From positions 62,001-126,000 of the forward strand of contig DAIDHP010000005.1 of NCBI GenBank assembly GCA_027459625.1: 64,000 bases of DNA. The letters run 5' to 3'. Shown here in pieces: positions 43,686-53,219 of this stretch (the first letter of the stretch is position 1; each line of letters begins with the position of its first letter). This DNA comes from Chthonomonadales bacterium (GTDB lineage Bacteria > Armatimonadota > Chthonomonadetes > Chthonomonadales > CAJBBX01). The notes under the pieces are model-generated. The model was not told the origin of the DNA. It worked only from the letters and a program-made list of their open reading frames with translations, and did not search any database. The translations under genes and the position numbers were made by a program.

Positions 43686-46127
43686 ATGAGCGCTGAAAAA
43701 CCCCAGTTGAATCGTCTTGAGATTATGCGCGCCCTGAAATACTCCAACTGGGACGCCGTGTACGCCACTGCATTCGTCATTCTAACTGGCGGAGCTTTTC
43801 TAACTGGTTTCGCTCTTTATCTCAGGGCGAACGACTTCTGGATGGGGATCATCTTCTCCGTCCCCATGCTGGCGGGACTGTTTCAAATTGTCTCCTCCTA
43901 TTTCGTGGAGTTGAGCGGAAATAGAAAGAGATTCTGCGGTACCTATTCTTTGATAGGTCGAATCCTTTTTCTGCCCATCCTTTTAATCCCTTTCATAGTT
44001 CCTCCTCATTTTCGGTTCCTTGTTTTCGCCATACTTTTCCTGCTATCCAATGTGCTTCTTAGCATCACGCAACCGGCTTGGTCCTCATGGATATCCGATC
44101 TGGTTCCTCAGGATATGAGAGGGCGTTATTTTGGTAAGCGGAATATGCTAGGCGGACTGACTACTCTTATCATCTCCATGCCTGCGGGTTGGTTTCTGGA
44201 TCAGTCCACAAAGTATCACCGTTTTCCGGAGAGAATCGGGTTCGCCTGTTTGTTCGCCACCGCAGTTGTGTGCGCTTTGATGAGTTTTGCGGCGTTGATG
44301 CATCAGGCGGAGCCTCCCATGGTTCGGAGCGATGTGAACCACACAGCCGGCTTGAAAGGGGCGCTCTCCTTCTATCGAATGCCATTTCTGGATCGTGAGT
44401 TTCGCGCATACGTATTGTTTGGCGGCTTGTTCGCTTTCTCCCAGTTCTTCGCCGCGCCATTTTTTCTCGTGTATCAGTTGGAAAAACTAAAATTCAGTTA
44501 CACCATCATCCAGTTATTCACGGTATACACTAGCCTCTTATCCATGATATCCTTGCCCTTGTGGGGTTACATCGGGGACAAGTTCGGGAACAAACCCATT
44601 ATTGCTATCTCAACCGCTGGGGTGGCGCTATTGCCTCTCATATGGGATTTCACTACGCGCAAACATCTTTTGATGGCGTACTTGATTGTTACGTTCATCA
44701 ATACCGCATCAGGGGTGTTCTGGGCGGGTGTGGGATTAGGGCAGTTCAATCTTCTGATAGCATCCACTCCTATGAAGAACAAATCCGTTTACGTTGGGGC
44801 GTGGTCCGCAGTAGTGGGATTGGCGGGGGGTGTCGCCCCGATTCTAAGCGGAATAATGATGACAGCCTTTAAGCCGGTGCATTTTGTCGTCGAGGATATC
44901 CTTGTCGGGAATTACCAGATCGTGTTTTTCATCAACACCATCTTCCGCTTTGTGGCGCTCGCCTCTTTGAAGCCGGTGGTGGAGAGGGGCTCGGCAAGCG
45001 CCAAAGAGGTTTTGGCACAGCTCGGCAGCGCCCCGGTTGGCTCCTGGAAGCAAATTAGACGCTTGCAAAAATCGTCTAACGAAGGGGAGAAACTGGAGGC
45101 GGCGCAATCATTAAAAAGCAGTCGCACCACGTTGGCTGTGGATGAACTCGTAGCAGCTTTGGACGATCCCAGCCTGCATGTGCGTGAAGAGGCGGCGATT
45201 GCGTTGGGGGAGATCAGGGATATTCGAGCGACACCCGCCTTGCTGTCGAAACTCGCCGATCCTGCGTCAGGTATCGTGGAGGAGTGCGCACTGGCGTTGG
45301 GCTCTATCGGGGATTCCCAAGCGGTGAATGCCTTGGGCGAGGTTCTTGAAACGGGTGAGACCATCGATAGTCTCGCCGCAGCCAAAGCCATCGGGAAGAT
45401 AAGATGCGCTGAGTCTCAGGAGTTGCTTCTTAAAGCTTTGAATTCCGAAACGACAAAAAACAAGCCGGGATTGGCGGAGGCTTGCATTCGAGCGTTGGGG
45501 AATTCAGGATCGGAACGGGTTGCGAGAGAGCTTGAACAGTATTTGGAAAACGGTAATGCATCCTTGCAACGCGCCGTTGTGCGGGCATTGGGGGATATCG
45601 GCTCCGCGAGATCCGCTTCCGCATTGATGAAACTCTTGGATAAGCAAAACGATTCCGCCATGATCTCACGCATTGCTGTATCGCTGGCGATGTGCGGCGC
45701 CTCGGAATCCATCCCAAACCTGTTGGCGTCGCTGGAAGTCGTTCACTCTCCCGTGGCGCGAAAACAGATCATTAACGCGATCGGGAACCTGGTAGGCGTC
45801 GAGGATCGGCTCTATCCGAGTCTCGCAATGGAAAGTTACGATAGAGATCAAGCAGTGTCAAGGATTTTTCAGGAGATGCTCAGGAAAGACCGAGCGGCAA
45901 GCAGGGAATCCTTTAGCGCCAAGAGAAGATACCGATCCCTTCAATTGGCGGCGGAACACTATCAGGACGGGCGGTTCGTGGAGGCTGCGCAGATACTGAT
46001 ACGATATGCAAGCGATCAAAAGGAATCAAAAAGCGTTCAGGCTATCGTCGACTGGATGGAGAAATGGACGCGCGAGGGCGTGATGGGTTCGGAGGAATTC
46101 CTGTTATTGCTCTTGGTGTTCAAATAG
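43686..46127 (+). CDS. MFS transporter fused to HEAT-like repeats
   Basis: 813 residues. Residues about 20-430 form a 12-helix major facilitator domain; the loop after helix 4 has the MFS-type DLVPQDMRGRYFGKRN and GDKFGNK occurs in the second half. The soluble C-terminal half (about 450-700) contains seven or more PBS-lyase-type HEAT repeats such as VDELVAALDDPSLHVREEAA, IALGEIRD, ALGSIGDSQAVNALGEVLE and VRALGDIGSARSASALMKLL. The last 60 residues may be another helical-repeat segment. ATG 43686 is chosen; TTG 43659 is possible and neither has a clear Shine-Dalgarno. Substrate unknown; the repeats probably bind a partner protein on the cytoplasmic side. Confidence 0.8.
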   Translation: MSAEKPQLNRLEIMRALKYSNWDAVYATAFVILTGGAFLTGFALYLRANDFWMGIIFSVPMLAGLFQIVSSYFVELSGNRKRFCGTYSLIGRILFLPILLIPFIVPPHFRFLVFAILFLLSNVLLSITQPAWSSWISDLVPQDMRGRYFGKRNMLGGLTTLIISMPAGWFLDQSTKYHRFPERIGFACLFATAVVCALMSFAALMHQAEPPMVRSDVNHTAGLKGALSFYRMPFLDREFRAYVLFGGLFAFSQFFAAPFFLVYQLEKLKFSYTIIQLFTVYTSLLSMISLPLWGYIGDKFGNKPIIAISTAGVALLPLIWDFTTRKHLLMAYLIVTFINTASGVFWAGVGLGQFNLLIASTPMKNKSVYVGAWSAVVGLAGGVAPILSGIMMTAFKPVHFVVEDILVGNYQIVFFINTIFRFVALASLKPVVERGSASAKEVLAQLGSAPVGSWKQIRRLQKSSNEGEKLEAAQSLKSSRTTLAVDELVAALDDPSLHVREEAAIALGEIRDIRATPALLSKLADPASGIVEECALALGSIGDSQAVNALGEVLETGETIDSLAAAKAIGKIRCAESQELLLKALNSETTKNKPGLAEACIRALGNSGSERVARELEQYLENGNASLQRAVVRALGDIGSARSASALMKLLDKQNDSAMISRIAVSLAMCGASESIPNLLASLEVVHSPVARKQIINAIGNLVGVEDRLYPSLAMESYDRDQAVSRIFQEMLRKDRAASRESFSAKRRYRSLQLAAEHYQDGRFVEAAQILIRYASDQKESKSVQAIVDWMEKWTREGVMGSEEFLLLLLVFK

Positions 46128-46323
46128 AATTCATCCCCGATCGCCCTCCTCCGAAAATTCACAAAAGATTAATCTTCTCTTAAACCCCTTTTAACCTTCG
46201 CCTCTTATAATAAACACGATAATGAAACCCGGGGACGCATTCCGCAAAGGCGCGGTGTCAAAGGCGATATGGCTGTTCTTGAGGCTTCCTTTCACACTTG
46301 AACGATTCTGAAAGGAGATGGAA

Positions 46324-47253
46324 GTGTTTACGAAAAGACAATATCGAAAAGGTTTCACGCTTATTGAGCTACTCGTAGTTATCGCGATTATAGCGATATT
46401 GGCTGCGATACTCTTCCCTGTTTTCGCTCAGGCGCGATCCAAGGCGGAGCAGGCGGTTTGCCTGTCCAATATGAAGCAAATGGGCTTGGCCACTATGATG
46501 TATCTTCAGGACTACGACGGCACATTTTACCCGCATCGCTGGAACTCCGGACCGGGAACCAATCCTATGATCCCAATCACCGGAGGAGCGAACAGCCCCA
46601 TCAATGGCGCGGCGACAATGAAAACCTTCTGGATTAGCATCCTACAGCCCTACATGAAGAGTTTAGACATCTTTAAGTGTCCGGATAATCCAAACGCCTG
46701 GGTTGGCACGAACACCGATGGGGTTCAATGCGGTGGATCGGATAACAACACGAACGTGGGATGCGGAGGCGTGGGATATGGCGGACAAAACAGCTACGGC
46801 CATAACGATCTCTGGCTCAGCCCCGCCAATCGTTACGCCGACAACTCCAGTGCTGTCTCGGTGGTGAACCAAGCGGCGGTGCCGCGATCCATCGTGCTCA
46901 TTTGCGATGCAACCTACTATGGCGCGGGGCCGGATGTCGCCAACGTCACCGGACATCTTATCAACGAGGCGGCGAACGGGGCGGACCTCAGCTATGCGAA
47001 TTACCAATCGCCTTTCTATCAGAATTACTGGAAGAACATCGGCAATTCGAAATGGAGTTGGAATGTGCAAAACGGACAGTGGGTGGACACTCCGTCCGCT
47101 CAAGCACTTACCGACGGCGCCTCAAGACACATGGGAATGGTAAACTGTGTCTTTACGGACGGTCATGCGAAGGCCATACCCTACGCCCAATTGATAGATA
47201 ATATCTGTTACTGGGCGACGGATCAGAATGCACCTCACCCCAATTGTAACTAG
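46324..47253 (+). CDS. DUF1559-type prepilin-like protein (H-x9-DG)
   Basis: 309 residues. The start [16 protein letters not shown] contains the cleavage glycine and Glu5, followed by the helix ending [11 protein letters not shown]. The globular domain has C-L-S-N-M-K-Q-M-G and ends with R-H-M-G..F-T-D-G, nine residues between His and Asp-Gly. AAAGGAG is 6 nt before GTG 46324 but abuts ATG 46318, so GTG is preferred. It is monocistronic, with a strong terminator after it and no small membrane protein beside it, unlike the other prepilin loci here. Confidence 0.86.
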   Translation: MFTKRQYRKGFTLIELLVVIAIIAILAAILFPVFAQARSKAEQAVCLSNMKQMGLATMMYLQDYDGTFYPHRWNSGPGTNPMIPITGGANSPINGAATMKTFWISILQPYMKSLDIFKCPDNPNAWVGTNTDGVQCGGSDNNTNVGCGGVGYGGQNSYGHNDLWLSPANRYADNSSAVSVVNQAAVPRSIVLICDATYYGAGPDVANVTGHLINEAANGADLSYANYQSPFYQNYWKNIGNSKWSWNVQNGQWVDTPSAQALTDGASRHMGMVNCVFTDGHAKAIPYAQLIDNICYWATDQNAPHPNCN

Positions 47254-47464
47254 AGGATATCTTGTACATAAGCTCGGTCATCCAGACTTGAGATGAGAGC
47301 GCAATGCAAGTCTGAATGATTGAACGGATGGAAATCGCATCCTTCGTGCGTCGGAGAGCTTCCCAATGACGGATGATACGGTTCCGGAAGACATATATAG
47401 GGTCAGGACAGCCATAACAGCGGATAGAATTCCCGCATTCAATTAAGAATAAGCCGCCCCCTTT

Positions 47465-47499
47465 GGAGGATGACCGACCAGGCATCCTCCGTTTTTTTA
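47465..47499 (+). terminator. Intrinsic terminator downstream of the prepilin gene
   Basis: GGAGGATG (47465-47472) pairs with CATCCTCC (47483-47490), followed by GTTTTTTTA. It lies 210 bp after the stop codon at 47253. Confidence 0.85.
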
Positions 47500-47618
47500 G
47501 TGTATGGGGGATAGGTGACAACTCATACAGGCGCATGGATCAAACTCCGCACTCTTTCGTCGAAGAGGGCTGGGATATATTTCAATCTTCCCAACTAAAT
47601 TCAAGAGACAGGAGAAAA

Positions 47619-48185
47619 TCAATATACGTAGGGGATGAGTCTTTTTACTCGGGTCATGTAAGCCGCATATGCGTCCGGGAAATGCGATAGCATTAGAGAT
47701 TCTTCCTGCCTGAGTTTTATGAGAAAACCGCAAAGTATGAACACCCAACCCAAAATCTCTCCAAAACGTCCCGTTGCCATAGCCGTTCCAAGCACCAGCA
47801 TCAGCATACCGGTGTAAATAGGATGACGGACCCAGCGATAGGGACCATACTCCACCAATGTATGGTTCTCTTTGATAACCACATCGCCGCTCCAGTTCCC
47901 GCCGATGGTGCGTCGCGCCCAAATGGCTACCGCCAATCCTAACAAACAGAAAACATCCGCCGTAATCATTAGAACGGCGTCATGCGGCACAATGCGCGCG
48001 CCAATAAAACGAAGGTACGTTTTGGGAGTGGGTGCAAAGAGCAAAATCAATCCCAGAATCACCGGAAGTCTGTTTTTTATCAGCGCCGCAACCCCTAGCC
48101 GCTCCGCCGTTTTCTTCACTCCGATGGCGCTAACGCCCCAATACACGACAAATACTATCCAACAAATGGAGATGACGAAATCCAT
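47619..48185 (-). CDS. ICMT/PEMT-type membrane methyltransferase
   Basis: 188 residues with four or five transmembrane helices. The C-terminal half has the isoprenylcysteine/phospholipid methyltransferase block LVEYGPYRWVRHPIYTGMLM, then RQEESLMLSHFPDAYAAYM and RLIPY, which binds S-adenosylmethionine at the membrane. Substrate in bacteria is often unknown and could be a lipid or small molecule. Start ATG 48185 has AAGGA about 10 nt upstream. Monocistronic. Confidence 0.82.
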   Translation of the reverse strand: MDFVISICWIVFVVYWGVSAIGVKKTAERLGVAALIKNRLPVILGLILLFAPTPKTYLRFIGARIVPHDAVLMITADVFCLLGLAVAIWARRTIGGNWSGDVVIKENHTLVEYGPYRWVRHPIYTGMLMLVLGTAMATGRFGEILGWVFILCGFLIKLRQEESLMLSHFPDAYAAYMTRVKRLIPYVY

Positions 48186-48427
48186 TCCAAATAAATCCTT
48201 AACTCCACTGGTAATTGCAATAGTCGCACAACTCGCTTTCTATAACTCCACCATCGTGGATGACGCCATTACAGATTGCTTTGGAAAAATAAAAATCGGT
48301 TCGCCATGCGTTCCAAAATAGATGCTATTCTATTATAGCGACCACCTTTTTGTCGAATCCCATCGAAAGCGAATTGAAAGAGGATTGCGATAACGTTCTC
48401 ATATCCTATACTGGAGGATACCTTCAA

Positions 48428-50800
48428 ATGTCACGAAATCGGATAATGAATAGCGGCGCACGTTTCCTGGCGGCTATCGTCGTTTTCGCATGTCTCCTCA
48501 TCGAAATCCTCACGCCGGTTCACGCCCAAAATCTGGGAAACACGATGATGTGGCGTCTTCCCGATTGGGGAGGACGGCCAACGATGAGCGCCGTTCAAGG
48601 GGAGGGGTTTCGCTTGACCCTGCCTGAGGGGCGCACTTGGGCGGCGGTAACTCGCATCGTTCCCGTGAATGTCGACAAAACTCCGATCCTCGCAATCGAG
48701 GTCAAATCCCTTGGTCAAGGGGCGTCCTGGGCTTTGAAGATGGACAATCGCCCGTATGACCCTCAAAACCCCCATGACATCGAAGGGAATCCGCCCGGAG
48801 GAGATAAAACCGGATTGTTTTTGGCGAACCTCAGGGAGATGGGAGGATGGAAAGGCAGGCAAAACATCGAACTGCGCCTCTTCGTCGTTGGTCAACCCGG
48901 CGCCACAGTGACATTTGGCCACATCTTCCTTGCCTCGTCCACTAATAACGGAGGGACGGCGAAAATCAAGGAGAATGAGGTGTTACGCGTCGGTGATTGG
49001 AGTTGCGGATTCTCCGCTTCGACATCCCAATTCATTATAGGGAATGCTCAAGCGAATGGCGGAATATCGATTTCCATGCCATATGAGTCCTCGATACAAT
49101 CTTATTCTCTGAAAAAGGAAAGTAAAGCCAATACGATCATTGTGAATTCTTCCAAGGATTGGGCGGATTTTCAAACGCGGATGACCGTGACGCCGGGTCG
49201 AACGCCAATCCTCCACTGGACAGTGAGCGCCGACTGGAAACAACCTCACGCTTTGCCTTCGGAGGGTCCTGAATGCCATTACATGGCGAGCTTATCGGTC
49301 AACGGTGAGGCAAACGCCCAATCGTATCTTCTGTCCGCGCATCAGTTCGGACAGGCGGGATATGAAACCGGCGAGGCTTTTCTTCCCGCCAACCCGTTTA
49401 TAGGCGGGACCGCGCTGTATGTGGAGAACTACTTGGCGTTAGACCCCTATTTCGAAACTGCGCATGTCTCCCCCGACGCGGCGGTAAAAGCGGAGATGAG
49501 CGGTTTCGGCTATCGAATTCCGGTGAATTCGCAACTAAAATTTCCCGCAGGAACACACCTATTACTTGCTGATAGTTATCTGATCCTGCAACCCGGTGAC
49601 AGCGTGCAGCCTCTTGAGTTATCGGAGAGATACCTAAGTATGATCACTGCGATTTACCATGAGCTTCCCCATCCCCCGACGGTTCAAACGGATTGGAACG
49701 ACGTGGCGCAAAAGACTTTGCATGATCTCACTCTCCCCGCATGTGTCGCCAACACGGAAAAAAGCTATTTTCGGAACTATGTGAATGAGCCTTGGGATTC
49801 CGGCGTCGAGGAGTTAATGACACAGTTGGATCCCTTTGTCGCCACGTTAAGGTACGAACGTAAAAAAGGAGACCAAGCGCCTTGGGTGGGGCAGGTCGCC
49901 CATGACTTAGGGTTTTTTTATCTCCCATCACTCCACTGGCTAAGTGATTGGAACATGGGTGACCAACCGACAAAGGCGGATAGCTGGTACCTGATATTTC
50001 CCTTGATACAGCTCTCATGCGCTGCGATTCTCGGAAACAGGCAGGCGGAGGATTTGGTTCGGGAATCCTTGCCGTATCTGATTACCTACGCCCACGTCTG
50101 CGACTATCAATTTCCCGTATTCTACAACCCTCGGACGATGGGTTCGCATGAATACTCGGAGCCGGATTGCACCGGGGCGTACGCCTATCTTATGCTGCAG
50201 GCGGATAAGCTATTCAAGGAGGGAAGTTACCTTAACGAGGCTAAGGCTGCCTTGAAGCATATCGCGCCATACGGTATGAACTATTCCTACGAAATGCATC
50301 TCACGGCGTTATCCGCCGCCGCTTGTGCAAGGATGTGGCAGATAACCGGAGATGAATCCTACCTCAAACTGAGTCTCATACCGGTGGCGAATTTCATTCG
50401 TCATTGCTGGTTATGGGACGCAAGTTACGGATATCACAAAAAAAACAGCTACTTCTTCGCAGTGAGCGCCATGCCCGGCGCCTACATCGCGGCGTTCGAG
50501 GAGTATCAGAGCATGATGGCATTGGAGGAGTATGAACGAATTGCGTCCGCACACATACCCTCCGACGCACGGGAGATGGTTTCGGAGTTTTTAAAATACG
50601 CCCCAACGGTTTTAAGATTCACCCTGCCTCCGTTTATGGCGAAGGGGTCCGTCACTGCGATGAACGGTCGAAACCATCCGAACGACCTCTCTCTTTACAT
50701 ACCGGTGGAGGATGTGAATGACGGTTGGACCCTGTCGGGAGGAGTGGGGCAGGAGATATACGGTTGCGGCTTTCCTATGGTGTTGGCAACTCAAAAATAG
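48428..50800 (+). CDS. Large secreted protein of unknown function, probable alpha/alpha-toroid
   Basis: 790 residues. A signal peptide covers about residues 1-32 (hydrophobic, ending V-H-A). Residues 40-180 look like a carbohydrate-binding beta-sandwich. Residues 200-380 are beta-rich. The C-terminal half is helical with aromatic and acidic blocks such as PWDSGVEELMTQLDPFVATL, HDLGFFYLPSLHW and PDCTGAYAYLMLQADKLFKE, typical of six-hairpin glycosidase-like folds. No catalytic family was recognised. ATG 48428 has GGAGG 9 nt upstream. The neighbourhood of glycan-active enzymes suggests a polysaccharide role, which is inference. Confidence 0.6.
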   Translation: MSRNRIMNSGARFLAAIVVFACLLIEILTPVHAQNLGNTMMWRLPDWGGRPTMSAVQGEGFRLTLPEGRTWAAVTRIVPVNVDKTPILAIEVKSLGQGASWALKMDNRPYDPQNPHDIEGNPPGGDKTGLFLANLREMGGWKGRQNIELRLFVVGQPGATVTFGHIFLASSTNNGGTAKIKENEVLRVGDWSCGFSASTSQFIIGNAQANGGISISMPYESSIQSYSLKKESKANTIIVNSSKDWADFQTRMTVTPGRTPILHWTVSADWKQPHALPSEGPECHYMASLSVNGEANAQSYLLSAHQFGQAGYETGEAFLPANPFIGGTALYVENYLALDPYFETAHVSPDAAVKAEMSGFGYRIPVNSQLKFPAGTHLLLADSYLILQPGDSVQPLELSERYLSMITAIYHELPHPPTVQTDWNDVAQKTLHDLTLPACVANTEKSYFRNYVNEPWDSGVEELMTQLDPFVATLRYERKKGDQAPWVGQVAHDLGFFYLPSLHWLSDWNMGDQPTKADSWYLIFPLIQLSCAAILGNRQAEDLVRESLPYLITYAHVCDYQFPVFYNPRTMGSHEYSEPDCTGAYAYLMLQADKLFKEGSYLNEAKAALKHIAPYGMNYSYEMHLTALSAAACARMWQITGDESYLKLSLIPVANFIRHCWLWDASYGYHKKNSYFFAVSAMPGAYIAAFEEYQSMMALEEYERIASAHIPSDAREMVSEFLKYAPTVLRFTLPPFMAKGSVTAMNGRNHPNDLSLYIPVEDVNDGWTLSGGVGQEIYGCGFPMVLATQK

Positions 50801-50812
50801 TTGAAAACTGAG

Positions 50813-50895
50813 GCGTTTGCAAAAATCGGAAGATGAGGCTGGCTTCGGCCATCACACATGTAACCAAACTCCCTGATAGCGAATATCGCAATTAC
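50813..50895. repeat. Dispersed 83-bp inverted-repeat element, copy 4
   Basis: Begins GGCGTTTGCAAAAATCGG and ends CGAATATCGCAATTAC. The stretch after its left end matches copy 2 read in reverse. It lies between the secreted-protein gene and the methyltransferase gene and ends 26 bp before the latter. Confidence 0.58.
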
Positions 50896-50921
50896 ATGAA
50901 TAACGAGGATTTCAAAGAGAA

Positions 50922-51743
50922 ATGAATAATGCATTCAACGCTGCCAACGTGGAACGTTTCAGCGGTTACGCTGATCTGTACGATCGCTTTCGCCCTCAAC
51001 CCCCGGCGGATATAACGAGGATTTTAATGCAATACCTAGTTTCGGGCGTTGTGAACCGGGTTGTGGACCTTGGCAGCGGAACGGGACTTTTCACGCGAAT
51101 ATGGATCGGCAAAACCCGCGAGGTTATCGGGATCGAGCCAAACCCCGGAATGCGCGGAGTCGCGCTGGCTTCCTCCCCTTCCGAGGAACAGGGGACCGTT
51201 ATCCGCTACATCGAAGGTCACTCGGCCGACACCACCCTTGCAGATGGCTCCGCGGATATCGTCGCCTGCTCGCAATCGTTTCATTGGATGGACCCTGTCA
51301 CGACTCTTGCGGAGGTGAACCGAATATTGCGTTCAGGCGGGTTGTTCGCCACGGTGGATTGTGACTGGCCCCCGGTCATCACTCCCTTGGCGGAGATGAC
51401 CTATCGGGAGACCACCGCGAAAATTAACGCATTGGAAAGAGAGCTTGGCACAACCGAGCCGATAAAGCGTTGGCGCAAGGACAAGCACCTTGCAAATATC
51501 CGAGAATCGGGATACTTTCAGTATGTAAGAGAGATATGCATGCATCAAATGGAAATGGGCGATGCGGAACGGTTGGTGGGTTTGTTGCTGAGTCAGGGGA
51601 GCGTGGAAACGCTTTTAAAAGCCGGATTGTCCGAAGAGAAATTGGGTTTGGAGGAAATGCGTATAAAATGCAGGCGCATTATGGGGAATGCGCCATCCCC
51701 ATGGTATTTCAGCTACAGGATTCGCATTGGGGTGAAGGGGTAG
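50922..51743 (+). CDS. Class I SAM-dependent methyltransferase
   Basis: 273 residues. Motif I VVDLGSGTGLFTRIW, motif II VIGIEPNPGMRG, motif post-II FHWMDPVTTLAEVNRILRSG are those of UbiE/type-11 methyltransferases. The N-terminal F-S-G-Y-A-D-L-Y-D-R-F-R-P is also typical. Substrate unknown. Start ATG 50922 is preceded by AAAGAG. It is alone on its transcript and starts just after a copy of the dispersed repeat. Confidence 0.85.
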   Translation: MNNAFNAANVERFSGYADLYDRFRPQPPADITRILMQYLVSGVVNRVVDLGSGTGLFTRIWIGKTREVIGIEPNPGMRGVALASSPSEEQGTVIRYIEGHSADTTLADGSADIVACSQSFHWMDPVTTLAEVNRILRSGGLFATVDCDWPPVITPLAEMTYRETTAKINALERELGTTEPIKRWRKDKHLANIRESGYFQYVREICMHQMEMGDAERLVGLLLSQGSVETLLKAGLSEEKLGLEEMRIKCRRIMGNAPSPWYFSYRIRIGVKG

Positions 51744-51765
51744 ATGTAAAAAAACCTCAGGATGT

Positions 51766-51794
51766 TTGACATTTGCATTGTTTGCGGATATACT
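51766..51794 (+). promoter_or_regulatory. Sigma-70 promoter of the 51887 gene
   Basis: TTGACA (51766-51771) and TATACT (51789-51794), 17-bp spacing, 93 bp before the TTG start. Confidence 0.7.
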
Positions 51795-51886
51795 ACACGC
51801 TTGCAATAAAGGATTGCGAGAAGTCCATGGAAATATGCATGGAGAGGAAACGATACGCTTTGATGTGATCCGAAAAGGGGTTTGAA

Positions 51887-52129
51887 TTGCTAAAATATTT
51901 CAATAGTTTTATTGTGATTGGCGTAATTCTATTCGTGTTAAGCATTGCGGGGTTCGCCACGAATAGCGTTCTTATATCGGAGCCAGGACAACCGATCAAT
52001 CATTACGCTAGTCTGGAGTATCTTGCGGGGGCGATAATCATGTTGGCGAACGGCTTTCTTACGCTTAAATCATATGATGAAAAGCCCGTCACACAGCAGC
52101 CCTCCCAGAAGAAAACCTCCGATAAATAG
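51887..52129 (+). CDS. Small membrane protein with two helices
   Basis: 80 residues starting at TTG 51887, with AAGGGG 6 nt upstream. Two hydrophobic helices (about residues 7-27 and 43-62) with a short loop between them and a Lys/Gln-rich tail. No family recognised. The good promoter and ribosome binding site support it. Confidence 0.65.
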   Translation: MLKYFNSFIVIGVILFVLSIAGFATNSVLISEPGQPINHYASLEYLAGAIIMLANGFLTLKSYDEKPVTQQPSQKKTSDK

Positions 52130-52166
52130 ATATTAGACATTTTGTCTGTAACGGAAAGGACAATGA

Positions 52167-52448
52167 ATGAGAGTCGATGAGCAACATTTAAAGGAAGTGA
52201 CCTGTTGCGAATGCAAAAAGCCGATATCCACCATTCCGGTATGGCTTGCCGGAGCCAAGGTGAAGTTTCAGTGCGAGGAGTGCCGTCAGAAGCATCCGCG
52301 CATTCCCGGAATGGCGGATGTGGATATTCATCGCAACTTGCATGATCTTGAAGAGCTGAGCCCCATCGCCGCAGCCGCTGAAATCACTTTGGAGGAAGAC
52401 GAGTTGGAAGAGGATTCCGGCGAGGAGATCGAAGATTACACCGAATAA
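52167..52448 (+). CDS. Small zinc-ribbon protein with acidic tail
   Basis: 93 residues. V-T-C-C-E-C-K-K and F-Q-C-E-E-C-R-Q give a C-x2-C ... C-x2-C zinc ribbon at about residues 13-42. The last 25 residues are almost all Glu and Asp. AAAGGA precedes the ATG. Possible RNA-polymerase- or ribosome-associated factor, but this is a guess; unknown function. Confidence 0.6.
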   Translation: MRVDEQHLKEVTCCECKKPISTIPVWLAGAKVKFQCEECRQKHPRIPGMADVDIHRNLHDLEELSPIAAAAEITLEEDELEEDSGEEIEDYTE

Positions 52449-52470
52449 ACTCGTAACAGCAAAGGAAAAT

Positions 52471-52512
52471 GGCGTCGGAGGGGATCCCCTACCGACGCCT
52501 AATTTTATTTCT
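52471..52512. terminator. Bidirectional terminator
   Basis: GGCGTCGG (52471-52478) pairs with CCGACGCC (52492-52499); the inner AGGGGATCCCCT extends the stem. TAATTTTATTT follows on the plus strand. It serves the zinc-ribbon gene and the convergent PrcB-like gene. Confidence 0.8.
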
Positions 52513-52972
52513 CGTTGAATTCGATTTGCGTGTTCGCAGGGAGCTTAGGCACCGCCTTCATGGCGAAGGGATAGGTGATCATCTGCACAACTATCATCCC
52601 TTTGGATGGCGAGATCAGTTTGACAGGGATGAAATGCTTTCCGTTCTTCTTTTGCAAATCCTCAATCTCCACCGCGTATCCACCGGTGGGTTTCATGCCC
52701 GCAAACACCGCCACCACGTCGTACTTGGAGAAATCCACTTTCGGCACGGAAACATCCTTGTCGCCGTTGTATCTCTTCCATAAGTCGCTGAAGGCCTTTT
52801 CATCATGAATGATCACAGTCTCTTTTTGCTTGATCGAACTCCGCAGTCCGGAGCAGGAAAAGAAGGGCTTATTTTTATCCATCGGTTTTCCTTGATCGCC
52901 TCGAACCGCAACCCCCGCCAAACTGAATAGTAAAATCATCGAGCCATAGCATGCAAGGCGTCTGTTTGTCAT
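52505..52972 (-). CDS. Exported PrcB-like protein
   Basis: 155 residues with a signal peptide (about residues 1-24). The core has KVDFSKYDVVAVFAGMKPTG, then GYAVEIEDL and V-V-Q-M-I-T-Y-P-F, which matches the PrcB C-terminal domain, a partner of an extracytoplasmic protease in spirochaetes. No protease gene is adjacent. ATG 52972 is chosen because GGGGGTGG lies 5 nt upstream. Confidence 0.68.
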   Translation of the reverse strand: MTNRRLACYGSMILLFSLAGVAVRGDQGKPMDKNKPFFSCSGLRSSIKQKETVIIHDEKAFSDLWKRYNGDKDVSVPKVDFSKYDVVAVFAGMKPTGGYAVEIEDLQKKNGKHFIPVKLISPSKGMIVVQMITYPFAMKAVPKLPANTQIEFNEK

Positions 52973-53174
52973 CAAGACCACCCCCTTCCATGCGAAGCAG
53001 ACAACCTTCAAATAACGATGAATTCAAAGATCATCAAGCAATTAGACTACGGAAACCGTTGTTTGTTACGGAAAAGCCACTCCCCTCCATACTTATACGA
53101 AAGATATGGGAGGGAATGCCCGAATTGAAATATTCAGTGTCACTACGACATCCCGTTTCGAACATGCGATAGAA

Positions 53175-53202
53175 CAAAACCCGCCATCCAATGGATGACG
53201 GG
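53175..53202 (-). terminator. Terminator of the haem-motif porin gene
   Basis: CCCGCCATCC (53180-53189) pairs with GGATGACGGG (53193-53202), one G-U pair, with TTTTG following on the minus strand. It lies 17 bp after the stop codon. Confidence 0.75.
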
Positions 53203-53219
53203 GGGAAAAAATCATAGGA

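Noticed and set aside
48210-48292. A further copy of the dispersed element (left end GGTAATTGCAATAG)
   Set aside because: The left end fits but no matching right arm is found at the expected distance; probably chance.
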